Notes under the pieces: model-generated | Seen by the model: only the letters and a program-made list of their open reading frames with translations | Databases searched by the model: none | Told to the model about the DNA's origin: nothing | Program-made: the position numbers and the translations under genes | Assembly (NCBI GenBank): GCA_017642885.1 | Contig: JAEPOM010000004.1 | Location: forward strand, 124,001 to 188,000 | Source of the DNA: Henriciella sp. | GTDB lineage: Bacteria > Pseudomonadota > Alphaproteobacteria > Caulobacterales > Hyphomonadaceae | DNA length: 64,000 nucleotides | Direction of reading: 5' to 3' | Shown here: positions 9,051 through 17,610 of the stretch, in pieces | Position numbering within the stretch: the stretch's first letter is position 1 | How the letters are laid out: each line of letters starts with the position of its first letter

Positions 9051-10160
9051 CTAAAGTTCGCGCGCCACCATATATGGGCTGTCGGAAATGCTCGCCCAGC
9101 CGCGCATCTTGATCAACGCGTCTTCGAAGCTCTCATAGATGCGGCGTTCCAGGTCACCCGTCTTACCAGCATCACTGCGAATATCCGCAGAAACTTCCTG
9201 AACCCGTGCCATCACGTCCTCTGGGAACTGACGGAGCTGCACGCCTTCCTCATTCACCAGTTTCTCGAGATAGACGCCGTTCTGGTAGGTGAACTCGCCA
9301 ACGGATCGATTATTGACCTCGCCCGCGGCGGTGCGAATGATGGCCTGTTCGGTCGGGGTGAGACTGTCCCATTTGGAGCGATTCAGCCCAAGCGCCAAAG
9401 CACTACCGGGTTCATGGAATCCGGGGCCATAGTGAAATTTTGCTTCGCGGTGGAAGCCGAGGAAATAATCATTCCAGGGACCCACCCACTCCGTCGCGTC
9501 GATCCGGCCCGTCTGTAAGGCCTGATAGATCTCGTTGCCCGGAAGTGCTTCGGCCGCACCACCTAGCGCACGCACGACATCGCCGCCCATGCCGGGAATA
9601 CGCATCTTTAATCCGCGGAAATCGTCCAGGCTGTTGACTTCGTTCTTGAACCATCCGCCCATCTGGTGACCGGTATTGGCCGCCTGAAACGCGATCACGC
9701 CATACTGCCCGGAGAGTTCTTCCCACAATTCCTGACCTCCGCCGAAATCGATCCAACCCATGATTTCGGGCGCGGTCATTCCCATCGGCACCGCCGTGAA
9801 GAAATTGAACGCCTTGGATTTGGACTGCCAGTAATAGTCGGCACCATGATACATATCGACATTGCCTGATGCGACAGCATCAAAGGCTTCGAACGCGGGG
9901 ACCAGTTCACCGGAGGCGTAGACCTGCACTTCCATTTGCCCTTCGGAGAGCTCACTGATTCGATCCGCAAGGCGTTGCGCCGCCGTGCCCAATCCTGGCA
10001 GATCCTTGGGCCAGGTCGTGGTCATCGTCAGGCGTCGCTTCTTGCGGGTCTGGACAGCAGGTCCCGCAGCGCTATCGCTCGCAGACTGAGAACAAGCGGA
10101 TGTGGCCAGCCCAGCGGCCCCCAGCGTGGCCGCACCGAGCAGTTTCCGGCGGTCTATCAT
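9051..10160 (-). CDS. TRAP transporter substrate-binding protein (TakP-like)
   Basis: Periplasmic solute-binding protein for the adjacent DctQM permease. 369 residues. The N-terminus carries an RRKLLG twin-arginine-like motif and a lipobox-like ATSAC ending at Cys23, so it may be Tat-exported and lipid-anchored. Segments WFKNEVNSLDDFRGLKMRIPG and TEWVGPWNDYFLGFH match the TakP subgroup, whose studied members bind 2-oxo acids. A 2-oxo monocarboxylate substrate is therefore inferred, not shown. The conserved binding arginine is the one in LKMRIPG. Confidence 0.9.
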   Translation of the reverse strand: MIDRRKLLGAATLGAAGLATSACSQSASDSAAGPAVQTRKKRRLTMTTTWPKDLPGLGTAAQRLADRISELSEGQMEVQVYASGELVPAFEAFDAVASGNVDMYHGADYYWQSKSKAFNFFTAVPMGMTAPEIMGWIDFGGGQELWEELSGQYGVIAFQAANTGHQMGGWFKNEVNSLDDFRGLKMRIPGMGGDVVRALGGAAEALPGNEIYQALQTGRIDATEWVGPWNDYFLGFHREAKFHYGPGFHEPGSALALGLNRSKWDSLTPTEQAIIRTAAGEVNNRSVGEFTYQNGVYLEKLVNEEGVQLRQFPEDVMARVQEVSADIRSDAGKTGDLERRIYESFEDALIKMRGWASISDSPYMVAREL

Positions 10161-10178
10161 TTGGCATCTCCCGATGGA

Positions 10179-10937
10179 TTATTCACTGTCTTCAAGCGCG
10201 CGCCATCGTCCGCCGTCAAGCACTTCTAGAGGCTTGAACCGCCGCTTGTAGTCCATTTTTTCGCTGTCTTTGATCCAGTACCCCAAATAGACGTGGGGCA
10301 ACCCCAACTCGCTGGCGTGACGAATATGATCGAGGATCATGAATGTCCCCAGGCTGCGCTGACGCAAACTCGGATCAAAGAATGTATAAACCATGGAAAA
10401 GCCGTCGCGGACGACATCTGTCAGTGAGACCGCTGCGAGCGGAGCATCATCGCCCTCACCAATACGGTATTCGAACAGCAAGGTTTGAACCGGACTGTCA
10501 TTGATCATCGCGCAAAACTCGCGATACCCCATGTCAGACATGCCGCCGCCATCATGACGAGATTGCAGGTAGGCCTTTAGCAGCCGAAAGTGTTCGCGAT
10601 TGGCGCGTGCTTCAATCGGTTTGCGGACGAGGTCAGCATTGACCTTATTGATCCGTTTTTGGTTCTTACTGGCTTTGGAGTTCGCTACATCGACGCGAAC
10701 CGATCGGCAGGCATTGCACGTTGGACAGGCCGGGCGATATGCGACGCCCTGGCTGCGTCGGAAGCCGGCACGGCTCAGCTGATCGTGAAGCGCGTCCGGA
10801 TTATCCTGAGAAAGATGGGTGAAGCCTTTGCGCTCGATCTGACCAGGCAGATAGGGGCAGGGGCTTGCGCCCGTCACATAGAAACGCAATCCACGCCGGA
10901 GTCCGGGTAACTGAAAGAGCGATTCGTCTAGCTTCAT
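10179..10937 (-). CDS. bpt: Aspartate/glutamate leucyltransferase (arginyl-tRNA-protein transferase family)
   Basis: Transfers leucine from Leu-tRNA to N-terminal Asp or Glu of proteins, creating an N-degron for ClpS-ClpAP. 252 residues. The N-terminal ATE domain has PCPYLPGQIERKGFTHL and the cysteine cluster CPTCNACRSVRV near 71-82. The C-terminal GNAT-like domain has SLGTFMILDHIRHA and YLGYWIKDSEKMDYK. The bacterial Bpt subfamily is the best fit. It lies between TRAP dctP and the SLC13 gene, with short gaps (18 and 17 bp), so it may be part of a longer minus-strand transcript. Confidence 0.93.
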   Translation of the reverse strand: MKLDESLFQLPGLRRGLRFYVTGASPCPYLPGQIERKGFTHLSQDNPDALHDQLSRAGFRRSQGVAYRPACPTCNACRSVRVDVANSKASKNQKRINKVNADLVRKPIEARANREHFRLLKAYLQSRHDGGGMSDMGYREFCAMINDSPVQTLLFEYRIGEGDDAPLAAVSLTDVVRDGFSMVYTFFDPSLRQRSLGTFMILDHIRHASELGLPHVYLGYWIKDSEKMDYKRRFKPLEVLDGGRWRALEDSE

Positions 10938-10954
10938 ATCCGTAATTTACGCAT

Positions 10955-12790
10955 CTAAAGGTCAAAGCGCCAAGGGGCTATCACTGTAAATGCGGCCCAC
11001 ATTAGTATGACCAGGGGGCCACCGAAGCGTAAAAAATCTCCAAACTTGTAGTGCCCTGGACCCATAACCAGCATATTTGTCTGATAAGCAATGGGTGTCG
11101 CGAAGGCACAATTCGCCGCGTAAATTACCGCGAGCAGGAATGGGAACGGGTCTGCGCCGGTCTGCTCGGCTGCTGATATGGCGATCGGTGTGAACAAGAC
11201 GGCGGTTGCTGCATTGCTCAAAATGTTCGTGAGGATCGCCACCGCGAGGAAGATCGCGGACAGGATGGCGAGCGTCCCGTAAGGCGAGGCGAGCAGGACG
11301 ACTAGCTCAGCGATCATCTGCGCGGCGCCGGTCATTTCTAGCGATACGCCCATTGCGAGCGCCGCAGCGATGACCAAATAGATCCTTAAGTCGAGCGATC
11401 GCGCCGCCTGTCTATGGTTCAGACACTGAAGCAGGATCATAGCTGTCGCTGCCACAATGGAGGCGAGGGTGATGCTAGCAAGGCCAGTGGCCGCAGCGAG
11501 CACCATCAGCACAGTTATCAAACGCGCGACTTGGGCGCGCGTTGTGGTTGGAAACTCACTTTGAGACCATTCGAGCAGGATCAGGTCGCGGCTGGTGCGG
11601 AGGTTCCTGAACGCGCTGACGGGGCCGCAAAGCAAGAGCGTGTCTCCAGCTTCCAATCGAATCTCGCCCAATTTGGCGCGGATCATCCGGCTGCGACGTT
11701 GAATGCCGAGTGTCACCGCCCGCGTAAGGCGCCGGAAGCCAAGCATTTCAACCGTGCGACCCGCCATTCGAGACCCGGGCGCGATGACAGCTTCGACAAG
11801 GCCCAATTGATGCTCACCGGAATCGTTCGTTTCGGGAACGCCGCTTTGCCAGATATCCTGCAACATGGCGGGTTTTTCGGACAACAGATCAGTGAGTGCC
11901 TGACGCGTGGCCGCCACGATCACCAAGTCGCCCGGCGAAAGGCGGACTTCGTCATAGGGCGGCAGAAGTGCTCTCTCGCCGCGCTGAATCATCCGAACCG
12001 TCATATCCTTCAGGTCCGGGAACATGCCTGCCACAGCTTCCTTGCCATCAAGGAAGTGGCCTGGCGTGACTTCGAACTGGGCCACAAACTGCTTTCCAGA
12101 TTTTACCATGATCTCGGTGAAGTCTTCACGGTTGGGCAATAGAACGCGTGAAGCGATCAGCAGATAAAACATGCCGACGCCGGCCAGCATAAGACCAAAA
12201 ATTGACTGATCGAAAAATCCGAGCTCGTTCGGCGTTAGACGTTCGTACGCATCGGCGGCGAGCAGATTGGTCGACGTGCCGATTAGCGTCGTCATGCCTG
12301 CGAAAATCGACACGAAGCTCAGTGGCATCATCAATCGCGACGTAGACGCCCCCATGCGCGCTGCAATCGCCGACATGATAGGCAAGAACATGATGACCAC
12401 GGGCGTATTATTGGTGAATGCGCTGGTCGCGAAGACCGCCGCAAAGGTCATCAGAAGCGTAATCATTGGACGCTTGTCATAGGACTGCACCAAGGCTTTG
12501 GTCGGGCCCTCCAGTGCGCCTGTCTGGAACAACCCCTGACCGACCACCAGAAGGGCCATGATAGTAATAAGAGCCGGGTTGGCAAATCCGGTCAGGAGGT
12601 CAGCGATCGCAATTTCACGTCCATCATAAGCGGTCGCGCCCGGTAGGCTGAAAAGCAGCAGCAACGCGGCGATCACGCTTACAGAGACAAGCTCCATCGA
12701 CCATCGATCGAGCGTGTAGAAAACAATCGTAACAGCGACGGCCGCGAGGCTCGCCCACATGGGCCAGTGAGCCAGAATATCAGCGGTCAT
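10955..12790 (-). CDS. SLC13/DASS-type anion permease with two RCK-C domains
   Basis: Probable sodium-coupled anion transporter (sulfate, dicarboxylate or similar; substrate not deducible). 611 residues: five or six N-terminal helices, two TrkA-C/RCK-C-type regulatory domains in the central cytoplasmic region (about 205-290 and 315-390, each ending LSPGDLVIVA or LEAGDTLLLCG), then about six helices. Family signature regions are FTNNTPVVIMFLPI near 125-138, TTLIGTSTNLL near 165-176 and, near the C-terminus, FATPIAYQTNMLVMGPG. Length and architecture match the SLC13-with-TrkA-C family of proteobacteria. Confidence 0.9.
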   Translation of the reverse strand: MTADILAHWPMWASLAAVAVTIVFYTLDRWSMELVSVSVIAALLLLFSLPGATAYDGREIAIADLLTGFANPALITIMALLVVGQGLFQTGALEGPTKALVQSYDKRPMITLLMTFAAVFATSAFTNNTPVVIMFLPIMSAIAARMGASTSRLMMPLSFVSIFAGMTTLIGTSTNLLAADAYERLTPNELGFFDQSIFGLMLAGVGMFYLLIASRVLLPNREDFTEIMVKSGKQFVAQFEVTPGHFLDGKEAVAGMFPDLKDMTVRMIQRGERALLPPYDEVRLSPGDLVIVAATRQALTDLLSEKPAMLQDIWQSGVPETNDSGEHQLGLVEAVIAPGSRMAGRTVEMLGFRRLTRAVTLGIQRRSRMIRAKLGEIRLEAGDTLLLCGPVSAFRNLRTSRDLILLEWSQSEFPTTTRAQVARLITVLMVLAAATGLASITLASIVAATAMILLQCLNHRQAARSLDLRIYLVIAAALAMGVSLEMTGAAQMIAELVVLLASPYGTLAILSAIFLAVAILTNILSNAATAVLFTPIAISAAEQTGADPFPFLLAVIYAANCAFATPIAYQTNMLVMGPGHYKFGDFLRFGGPLVILMWAAFTVIAPWRFDL

Positions 12791-12827
12791 TCAGCCTCCT
12801 GGGTGATTCTCATCGCGTGGATGAGCT

Positions 12828-13517
12828 TTATGCTGACTTTTCGCTGATGACCAGAACAATTGAAATACGCCGATTGGCGCTATCCTGCGGTGCATTTTCT
12901 AGTATTGGCCGCGTATCCGCGAGACCTGCAACGCTTTTGATCCGATCCTCAGCAACTCCGGCCTCTATGAGCAAGCGGCGTGCCGAATTTGCGCGATCGG
13001 AAGACAATTCCCAGTTGGAGTATCCTGTTGTCAGGCTGGGATTGGAGTCGGTGTGACCTTCGATCATAACAGGGAAGCTCAGGAACGCGATCGCCTGGCC
13101 TGCCAGACGGGTCAATTTTTCACCCGTCTCATTCAAAGATCCATCTCCGTTTTCAAAGAGTGGCGCTTCGGTCATATCGGAGAGATCGATACGAACCAGG
13201 TTTGGTTCAGCAGTCACGGTGACGCTTGATCCGTAAGCTTGAAGCGCGGGATCAATGCGCAGAATCTGCGCGACTGTTTTGGCGTCCATGACCGGGTCGT
13301 TGGCAGCGACTTCAATCGTATCGGGTTTTGATCCGAATTGTTGTGCAAGGGCCTGCCGTTCGTCGCCGGTTACGCCGTGAACGATCCACATGATCAGGAA
13401 AAATGCGCACAATGCTGTCAGGAAGTCGGCGTATGCCAACTTCCAGGTGCCCAGCTTTCGGGCGGACGCTGAGGGCGTTCTGCCCTGTACGCGCCGGGAT
13501 GAATAAGCTTCAGCCAT
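12828..13517 (-). CDS. motB: Flagellar motor protein MotB-like
   Basis: Stator component anchoring the proton channel to peptidoglycan. 229 residues, shorter than E. coli MotB (308). The N-terminal plug and helix WKLAYADFLTALCAFFLIMW includes the proton-binding aspartate (D31). The OmpA-like peptidoglycan-binding domain at about 130-225 has IEGHTDSNPS and NWELSSDRANSARRLL. No motA or other flagellar gene is nearby; unlinked motA and motB are known from Caulobacter. The ATG 13517 is preceded by a weak GGAAAAG-like Shine-Dalgarno. It is divergent from the dehydrogenase at 13651. Confidence 0.9.
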   Translation of the reverse strand: MAEAYSSRRVQGRTPSASARKLGTWKLAYADFLTALCAFFLIMWIVHGVTGDERQALAQQFGSKPDTIEVAANDPVMDAKTVAQILRIDPALQAYGSSVTVTAEPNLVRIDLSDMTEAPLFENGDGSLNETGEKLTRLAGQAIAFLSFPVMIEGHTDSNPSLTTGYSNWELSSDRANSARRLLIEAGVAEDRIKSVAGLADTRPILENAPQDSANRRISIVLVISEKSA

Positions 13518-13599
13518 ACTTTTCCCAAAAGACCCTTCTGGTCTAGTGAACGCTCATAGGGCATCAGGGTGAATATCGATTGAGAATACCGGGTTGGAT

Positions 13600-13623
13600 T
13601 TAGATGAAATTTGTTCGATCTAA
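13600..13623. repeat. Inverted repeat in divergent motB/dehydrogenase promoter region
   Basis: TTAGAT (13600-13605) and ATCTAA (13618-13623) form perfect 6-bp arms 12 nt apart, 28 bp upstream of the ATG at 13651. This is a possible operator; no regulator is adjacent, so assignment is speculative. Confidence 0.25.
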
Positions 13624-13650
13624 CCGATCTGCTTGAACAGGAGTGAGGCA

Positions 13651-14517
13651 ATGGCGAAAACCGCTTTTCTAGGTCTGGGTGTGATGGGGTACCCGATGGC
13701 GGGGCATCTGGCAGCCGCGGGTCACGACGTCATCGTTTGGAACCGGACAGAAGCAAAAGCAATTAAATGGGCCTCCGATCATAACGGGAAAGCGGCGGCG
13801 ACCCCCGTAGAGGCCATTCGCGGCGCTGATTTCGTTTTCCTATGCCTCGGCGATGATCCGGATGTGCTCGTCGTCTTCGATGCGATGGCGTCAGAGATCC
13901 GCAAGGATATGGTCATTGTGGATCACACAACCGCCAGCGCGCGCCTAGCGCGGGAACTATACGCACGGTCGGCAGAAGCGGGCGCGGCTTTTATTGACGC
14001 GCCGATCTCCGGCGGACAGGCGGGCGCGGAGAATGGGCAGCTCACCATCATGTGCGGCGGCGATGCGGAGCCTTTCTCGCGCGCGGAAGGGGTGATGGAT
14101 GCCTATGGGAAGCGGATGACGTTGATCGGAGAAAGCGGCGCCGGGCAGCTTGCCAAGTCGGTCAATCAGATCTGTATTGCCGGGATCGTCCAAGGGCTTG
14201 CAGAAGGAATTCACTTCGCCGATCAGGCGGGGCTGGACATCGCCAAAGTGATTGAGGCGATCAGCGGCGGTGCAGCGCAAAGCTGGCAAATGGACAATCG
14301 CTGGGAGACCATGCGCGATGGCCATTACGAGCACGGATTCGCGGTCGACTGGATGCGCAAGGATCTTCGGATCGCGCTTGATACGGCGCGCTCAAATGGC
14401 GCGAGCGTACCGCTCACAGCAATGGTGGATCAGTATTATGCCGATATCCAGGCTATGGGCGGCAATCGGTGGGATACGAGCAGCCTGCTAGCGCGCTTGG
14501 GGCGGAGCAAAGGCTGA
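13651..14517 (+). CDS. NAD(P)-dependent 3-hydroxyisobutyrate dehydrogenase family protein
   Basis: Beta-hydroxyacid dehydrogenase; the likely reaction is oxidation of 3-hydroxyisobutyrate (valine breakdown) or a related short hydroxyacid. 288 residues from ATG 13651, which has AGGAG 7 nt upstream. The Rossmann motif GLGVMG is at 8-13, the substrate-binding stretch DAPISGGQAGAENGQ at 116-130, and the catalytic lysine K169 in GAGQLAKSVNQI. The acyl-CoA dehydrogenase (19.7 kb) and 3-hydroxyisobutyryl-CoA hydrolase (27.5 kb) nearby favour valine catabolism. A glyoxylate/succinic semialdehyde reductase role cannot be excluded. It overlaps the next gene by 1 nt. Confidence 0.88.
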   Translation: MAKTAFLGLGVMGYPMAGHLAAAGHDVIVWNRTEAKAIKWASDHNGKAAATPVEAIRGADFVFLCLGDDPDVLVVFDAMASEIRKDMVIVDHTTASARLARELYARSAEAGAAFIDAPISGGQAGAENGQLTIMCGGDAEPFSRAEGVMDAYGKRMTLIGESGAGQLAKSVNQICIAGIVQGLAEGIHFADQAGLDIAKVIEAISGGAAQSWQMDNRWETMRDGHYEHGFAVDWMRKDLRIALDTARSNGASVPLTAMVDQYYADIQAMGGNRWDTSSLLARLGRSKG

Positions 14518-15149
14518 TGACTCCGCTCCAGATTGCTGATGCAGTTGGGGTGTTTGTTTTTGCGTTGTCTGGCGGCCTTGCTGCCTCCCGACGCGGGCTT
14601 GACCTGTTCGGCATTTTTGTCGTCTCGCTTATGCCAGCGATCGGTGGCGGGACTTTGCGAGATCTTCTGCTTGATCGCCCAGTCTTTTGGCTGGAGCATT
14701 CCGACACAATTCTCATCGCGCTTGCTGGGGGCGGCTTATCGGCCATCCTGGGAGAGCGGATTGCGCGTTTCAAAACACTGATCTGGTTCGACGCGCTGGG
14801 CATGGCTCTGTTTTGCGTGGTCGGTGCACAGGCTGCGCACGCGATGGGGCATAATTTAATCGTAGTGGTCATGATGGGGACGATCACGGCAAGCTTTGGC
14901 GGTTTGCTTCGCGACGTTGTCTGCAATGAGGTTCCATTGATCCTGCGAGAAGACATTTACGCCACCGCCGCGCTGTTGGGGGCGCTCGTTTTCTGGGGTG
15001 GTATGACCTATGGACTAACCGTGCCTTGGGCGATGGCGATTGGCGGCGCAACAGCCTTCGCAATTCGCGCCTGTGTCATCATCCTGAAGACAATTCAGCC
15101 AAAACTACTGGTGGCGCCGTTCCGCAAGAAACCGAAGGATGATCAATGA
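14517..15149 (+). CDS. TRIC-type cation channel family protein (UPF0126)
   Basis: Seven-helix membrane protein of the trimeric intracellular cation channel family, built from two inverted repeats. 210 residues from ATG 14517 (TGATG overlap with the upstream dehydrogenase). The paired glycine motifs of the two repeats are visible: ALSGGLAASRRGLDLFG followed by IGGGTLRDLLL in the first, and DALGMALFCVVGAQAA followed by SFGGLLRDVVCNEVP in the second. Studied bacterial members conduct potassium. The stop overlaps the next start by 4 nt. Confidence 0.92.
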   Translation: MTPLQIADAVGVFVFALSGGLAASRRGLDLFGIFVVSLMPAIGGGTLRDLLLDRPVFWLEHSDTILIALAGGGLSAILGERIARFKTLIWFDALGMALFCVVGAQAAHAMGHNLIVVVMMGTITASFGGLLRDVVCNEVPLILREDIYATAALLGALVFWGGMTYGLTVPWAMAIGGATAFAIRACVIILKTIQPKLLVAPFRKKPKDDQ

Positions 15150-16156
15150 GACGACTGGACCTCCATATTAGAGACGGCGAGGCCTTCGAGACCGCGCTGC
15201 GGGCCATTCGGGCAGCCGATCCCATCGACTATGTCGTCATCCCGCTTGAGCAAAAAGACCGGCGCTATGTCTCTGTCTTCCTGCGCGATGGTACGCGGCA
15301 AACCCTGGTCGATAATCTCCAGAGCGCTCTGGAACAGGAACGAGACTGGCGGATATCTCTGGTCCCGGTTGAAGCGACGGTGCCGGATATCCCGGAAGAC
15401 AAAGATCTGAAGAACAGCAGGGCATCACAGCGCAAGCTCGCGCTTCGCGAAGAAATCTATCAGGACGTCGCCGCGGATGCGAAGCTGGATCGAGATTTCC
15501 TCATCTTCGTCGTGCTCTCCACGATTGTGGCCGCGATAGGTCTTCATTCGAACAGTGTGGCAGGTGTAATCGGCGCAATGGTGATCGCGCCATTGCTCGG
15601 CCCCATCCTTGGGTTTTCGCTCGGCGCTGCGCTTGGAGATCGTAAGCTCTTATTCGGCGCCGCACGTACATTGGGGATAGGCGTGGCCGTCGCGTTGGCG
15701 TGCTCGATCCTGATCTCATTCCTCATACAAGTGGATTTCTCCAGCCGCGAATTGATGTCTCGCGCCGAAGTTCGCCTCGATGGTATGGCCCTCGCTATTG
15801 CGGCTGGGGCTGCGGCGGCGCTCTCGCTGACGCGCGGTGCAAACTCGACGCTCGTTGGTGTGATGGTGGCGGCAGCATTGTTGCCTCCAGGGGCAGCAGT
15901 CGGTCTGTTCCTGGGGTCTGGAGAGTTTGCGCTGGCCTCCCGCGCCGGGCTGTTGCTTTCGCTGAATGTGGCGAGCCTTGTTCTGTCGGCTTTGGTAGTT
16001 TTCCGCCTTCGCAACATTCGGCCGCGATCCTGGCTCGAACAGAAAGGGGCAGACCGGGCGATGGCAATCAATATCGCGCTCTCGGTCTTGCTCCTGGCGA
16101 TAGCGATCGTGCTAATTCTTGTTCTGGATCTGGGCGCGACCGTCTCTATCGGCTAA
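15146..16156 (+). CDS. DUF389/TIGR00341 family membrane protein
   Basis: Family with no settled biochemical function. 336 residues: an N-terminal soluble ferredoxin-like part (about 1-75), a charged linker, then about seven helices. The DUF389 core is recognisable: IFVVLSTIVAAIGLHSNSVA, GAMVIAPLLGPILGFSLG, and ARGANSTLVGVMVAAALLPPGAA-like near 230-255. The start overlaps the TRIC gene by 4 nt (ATGA), so the two channel-like proteins are co-translated, which hints at a shared role in ion or osmotic balance. Confidence 0.88.
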   Translation: MRRLDLHIRDGEAFETALRAIRAADPIDYVVIPLEQKDRRYVSVFLRDGTRQTLVDNLQSALEQERDWRISLVPVEATVPDIPEDKDLKNSRASQRKLALREEIYQDVAADAKLDRDFLIFVVLSTIVAAIGLHSNSVAGVIGAMVIAPLLGPILGFSLGAALGDRKLLFGAARTLGIGVAVALACSILISFLIQVDFSSRELMSRAEVRLDGMALAIAAGAAAALSLTRGANSTLVGVMVAAALLPPGAAVGLFLGSGEFALASRAGLLLSLNVASLVLSALVVFRLRNIRPRSWLEQKGADRAMAINIALSVLLLAIAIVLILVLDLGATVSIG

Positions 16157-16178
16157 ACCCAAGAGAGGGAGGATGGTC

Positions 16179-16619
16179 ATGGCCAAAGCAGAAAACAAAA
16201 CCAAGCCGACCGAAGTCGATCCAATAGACTTCGTCGCGGCAGTTGAGCCGGACAGAAAACGTGCCGACGCGGAAGTGCTTTTGGACTTCTTCGGCCGCGT
16301 GACCGGGTTGAAGCCGAAGATGTGGGGTCCCAGCCTGATTGGATATGGCCGCTATCACTACAAGTACGAGAGTGGCCGTGAAGGTGACATGCTGATGACC
16401 GGGTTCAGTCCGCGCAAAGCTAATCTCGTCATGTACATCATGCCCGGCTATCGCGCAGAAGCGATGCAGGAAAAACTCTCACGCCTCGGCAAACACAAGC
16501 TTGGCAAGTCCTGCTTGTACATCAACAAGCTCGCCGATGTGGATCTGGACGTGCTTGAGGAAATCGTTCGCGATGGTGTAGACTATATGCGCGAGAACTA
16601 TGAAACCTTCGACGCGTGA
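16179..16619 (+). CDS. DUF1801 domain protein
   Basis: 146 residues from ATG 16179, with GGGAGG 6 nt upstream; ATG 16173 is overlapped by that Shine-Dalgarno. The YdhG-like/DUF1801 fold is suggested by RKRADAEVLLDFFGRVTG, the MWGPSLIGYGRYHYKY segment and the C-terminal KLADVDLDVLEEIVRDGVDYM helix. The family resembles frataxin-like or iron-binding folds but has no agreed role. The stop codon overlaps a GTG that begins the split 2H-phosphoesterase frame (GTGA), suggesting an operon. Confidence 0.9.
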   Translation: MAKAENKTKPTEVDPIDFVAAVEPDRKRADAEVLLDFFGRVTGLKPKMWGPSLIGYGRYHYKYESGREGDMLMTGFSPRKANLVMYIMPGYRAEAMQEKLSRLGKHKLGKSCLYINKLADVDLDVLEEIVRDGVDYMRENYETFDA

Positions 16620-17136
16620 ACGCGCAGGATGAAACCTTATTCTGGTTGATTCCGAGCGCAGAGGACGAGGCCCGGTTTGCGCGTGTGATTGAGGGATTGG
16701 CTGCACCGAGAGAGGCAGCAATGTTCACACCACACCTAACGCTGGGGCCGTGCGCGGAGAGGTGTCGGATCTGAAACAGGTTCTGGCGGCGCTCGCCGGT
16801 CTGACGCTTTCACCTTTGGAAATAGGTGAAACGGACGTTTTCACAATGTCGCTCTTCGTGCGGTTTCAGCCGACAGAGGCACTCTTAGCAGCGCGCGCGG
16901 AGCTTGAGCGTTTACCGGGTTTTCGGCCCGGCCGGGTCTTCGATCCGCATATCAGTCTCTGTTATGGTGCTCCAATGGCGACCGACGCGCAGAGAGACGA
17001 AATCGAAGCGTTGTTGGCCACACCGGTCGCCTTCGATCAGCTCGTCGCAATGCACATTCCGCTGCCGGTGGAGACACAGGACGATATTCGTAAGTGGCGA
17101 GAGACGGCGAGCTTCGGAATACCGAGCGCCGTTTAA
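16616..17136 (+). pseudogene. 2H phosphoesterase / 2'-5' RNA ligase-like gene, split by a frameshift
   Basis: Two overlapping frames together give one ~173-residue LigT-like protein. The first (16616-16774, GTG start, 52 codons) carries the first catalytic motif HLT at residues 40-42 in FTPHLTLGP. The second (open from about 16693; 16750-17136) carries the second motif HIS in FDPHISLCYG. Joining them after LGP gives a spacing of about 72 residues, as expected for 2H enzymes. One extra G near 16749-16751 would restore a single frame. It could be a true 1-nt deletion, a sequencing error or recoding; no classic slippery heptamer is visible. Confidence 0.75.
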
Positions 17137-17528
17137 CTGCCACGAGCCGCTTCAATCTTCTTCGCGAACCCAGACGCTCCGAGGCAACGCACAGACAAGG
17201 TACCAATCGCGGTGTGAACGTCGAGCACCGGTGTCCCGACGCTGTTTCGAGTTTCGACGCCCGTAATCCCGCGCAAGGGGATGAAGACGCTCAAGGATTC
17301 CGGATCTTTGTGGACGGCCTTGTTCAGAGTGTTTGGATGAAACTCTACGCACTCGTCGGTCAGATAGAGCGTACCGCCCACCCAATGTCCTCCCAGAACC
17401 ATTTTGGTTGCTTTGGCGCCCATGCGTCCGCCTGCGCCGACCAACCGACTGGTGCGGTCGCCAAGCTCGGCGTCTTTCAGTAAGGCCGTAGCCAGTTTTT
17501 TGGCGATTACATTCTCAGGTGGAAGCAT
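17133..17528 (-). CDS. GRAM/PH-like domain protein, copy 1
   Basis: 131 residues, function unknown. The central beta-rich part (GGTLYLTDECVEFHPNTLN then FIPLRGITGVETRN and VLDVHTAIGTLSVRCLG) looks like a GRAM or bacterial PH domain, which in other proteins binds lipids or proteins. It ends in a short amphipathic helix (FAKKIEAARGS). It is paralogous to the gene at 17611-18006, with the same length and motif order. No signal peptide or membrane helix is visible. A GGAGAAGGA Shine-Dalgarno precedes the ATG. The stop overlaps the convergent 2H-phosphoesterase stop. Confidence 0.8.
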   Translation of the reverse strand: MLPPENVIAKKLATALLKDAELGDRTSRLVGAGGRMGAKATKMVLGGHWVGGTLYLTDECVEFHPNTLNKAVHKDPESLSVFIPLRGITGVETRNSVGTPVLDVHTAIGTLSVRCLGASGFAKKIEAARGS

Positions 17529-17610
17529 AAGTCCTTCTCCGCACGGTCCGACCAGTAAATACCGCTGTTCAGGTTTTGACCAGAGGGACGGGCGCGCATG
17601 CTAATCGGTG

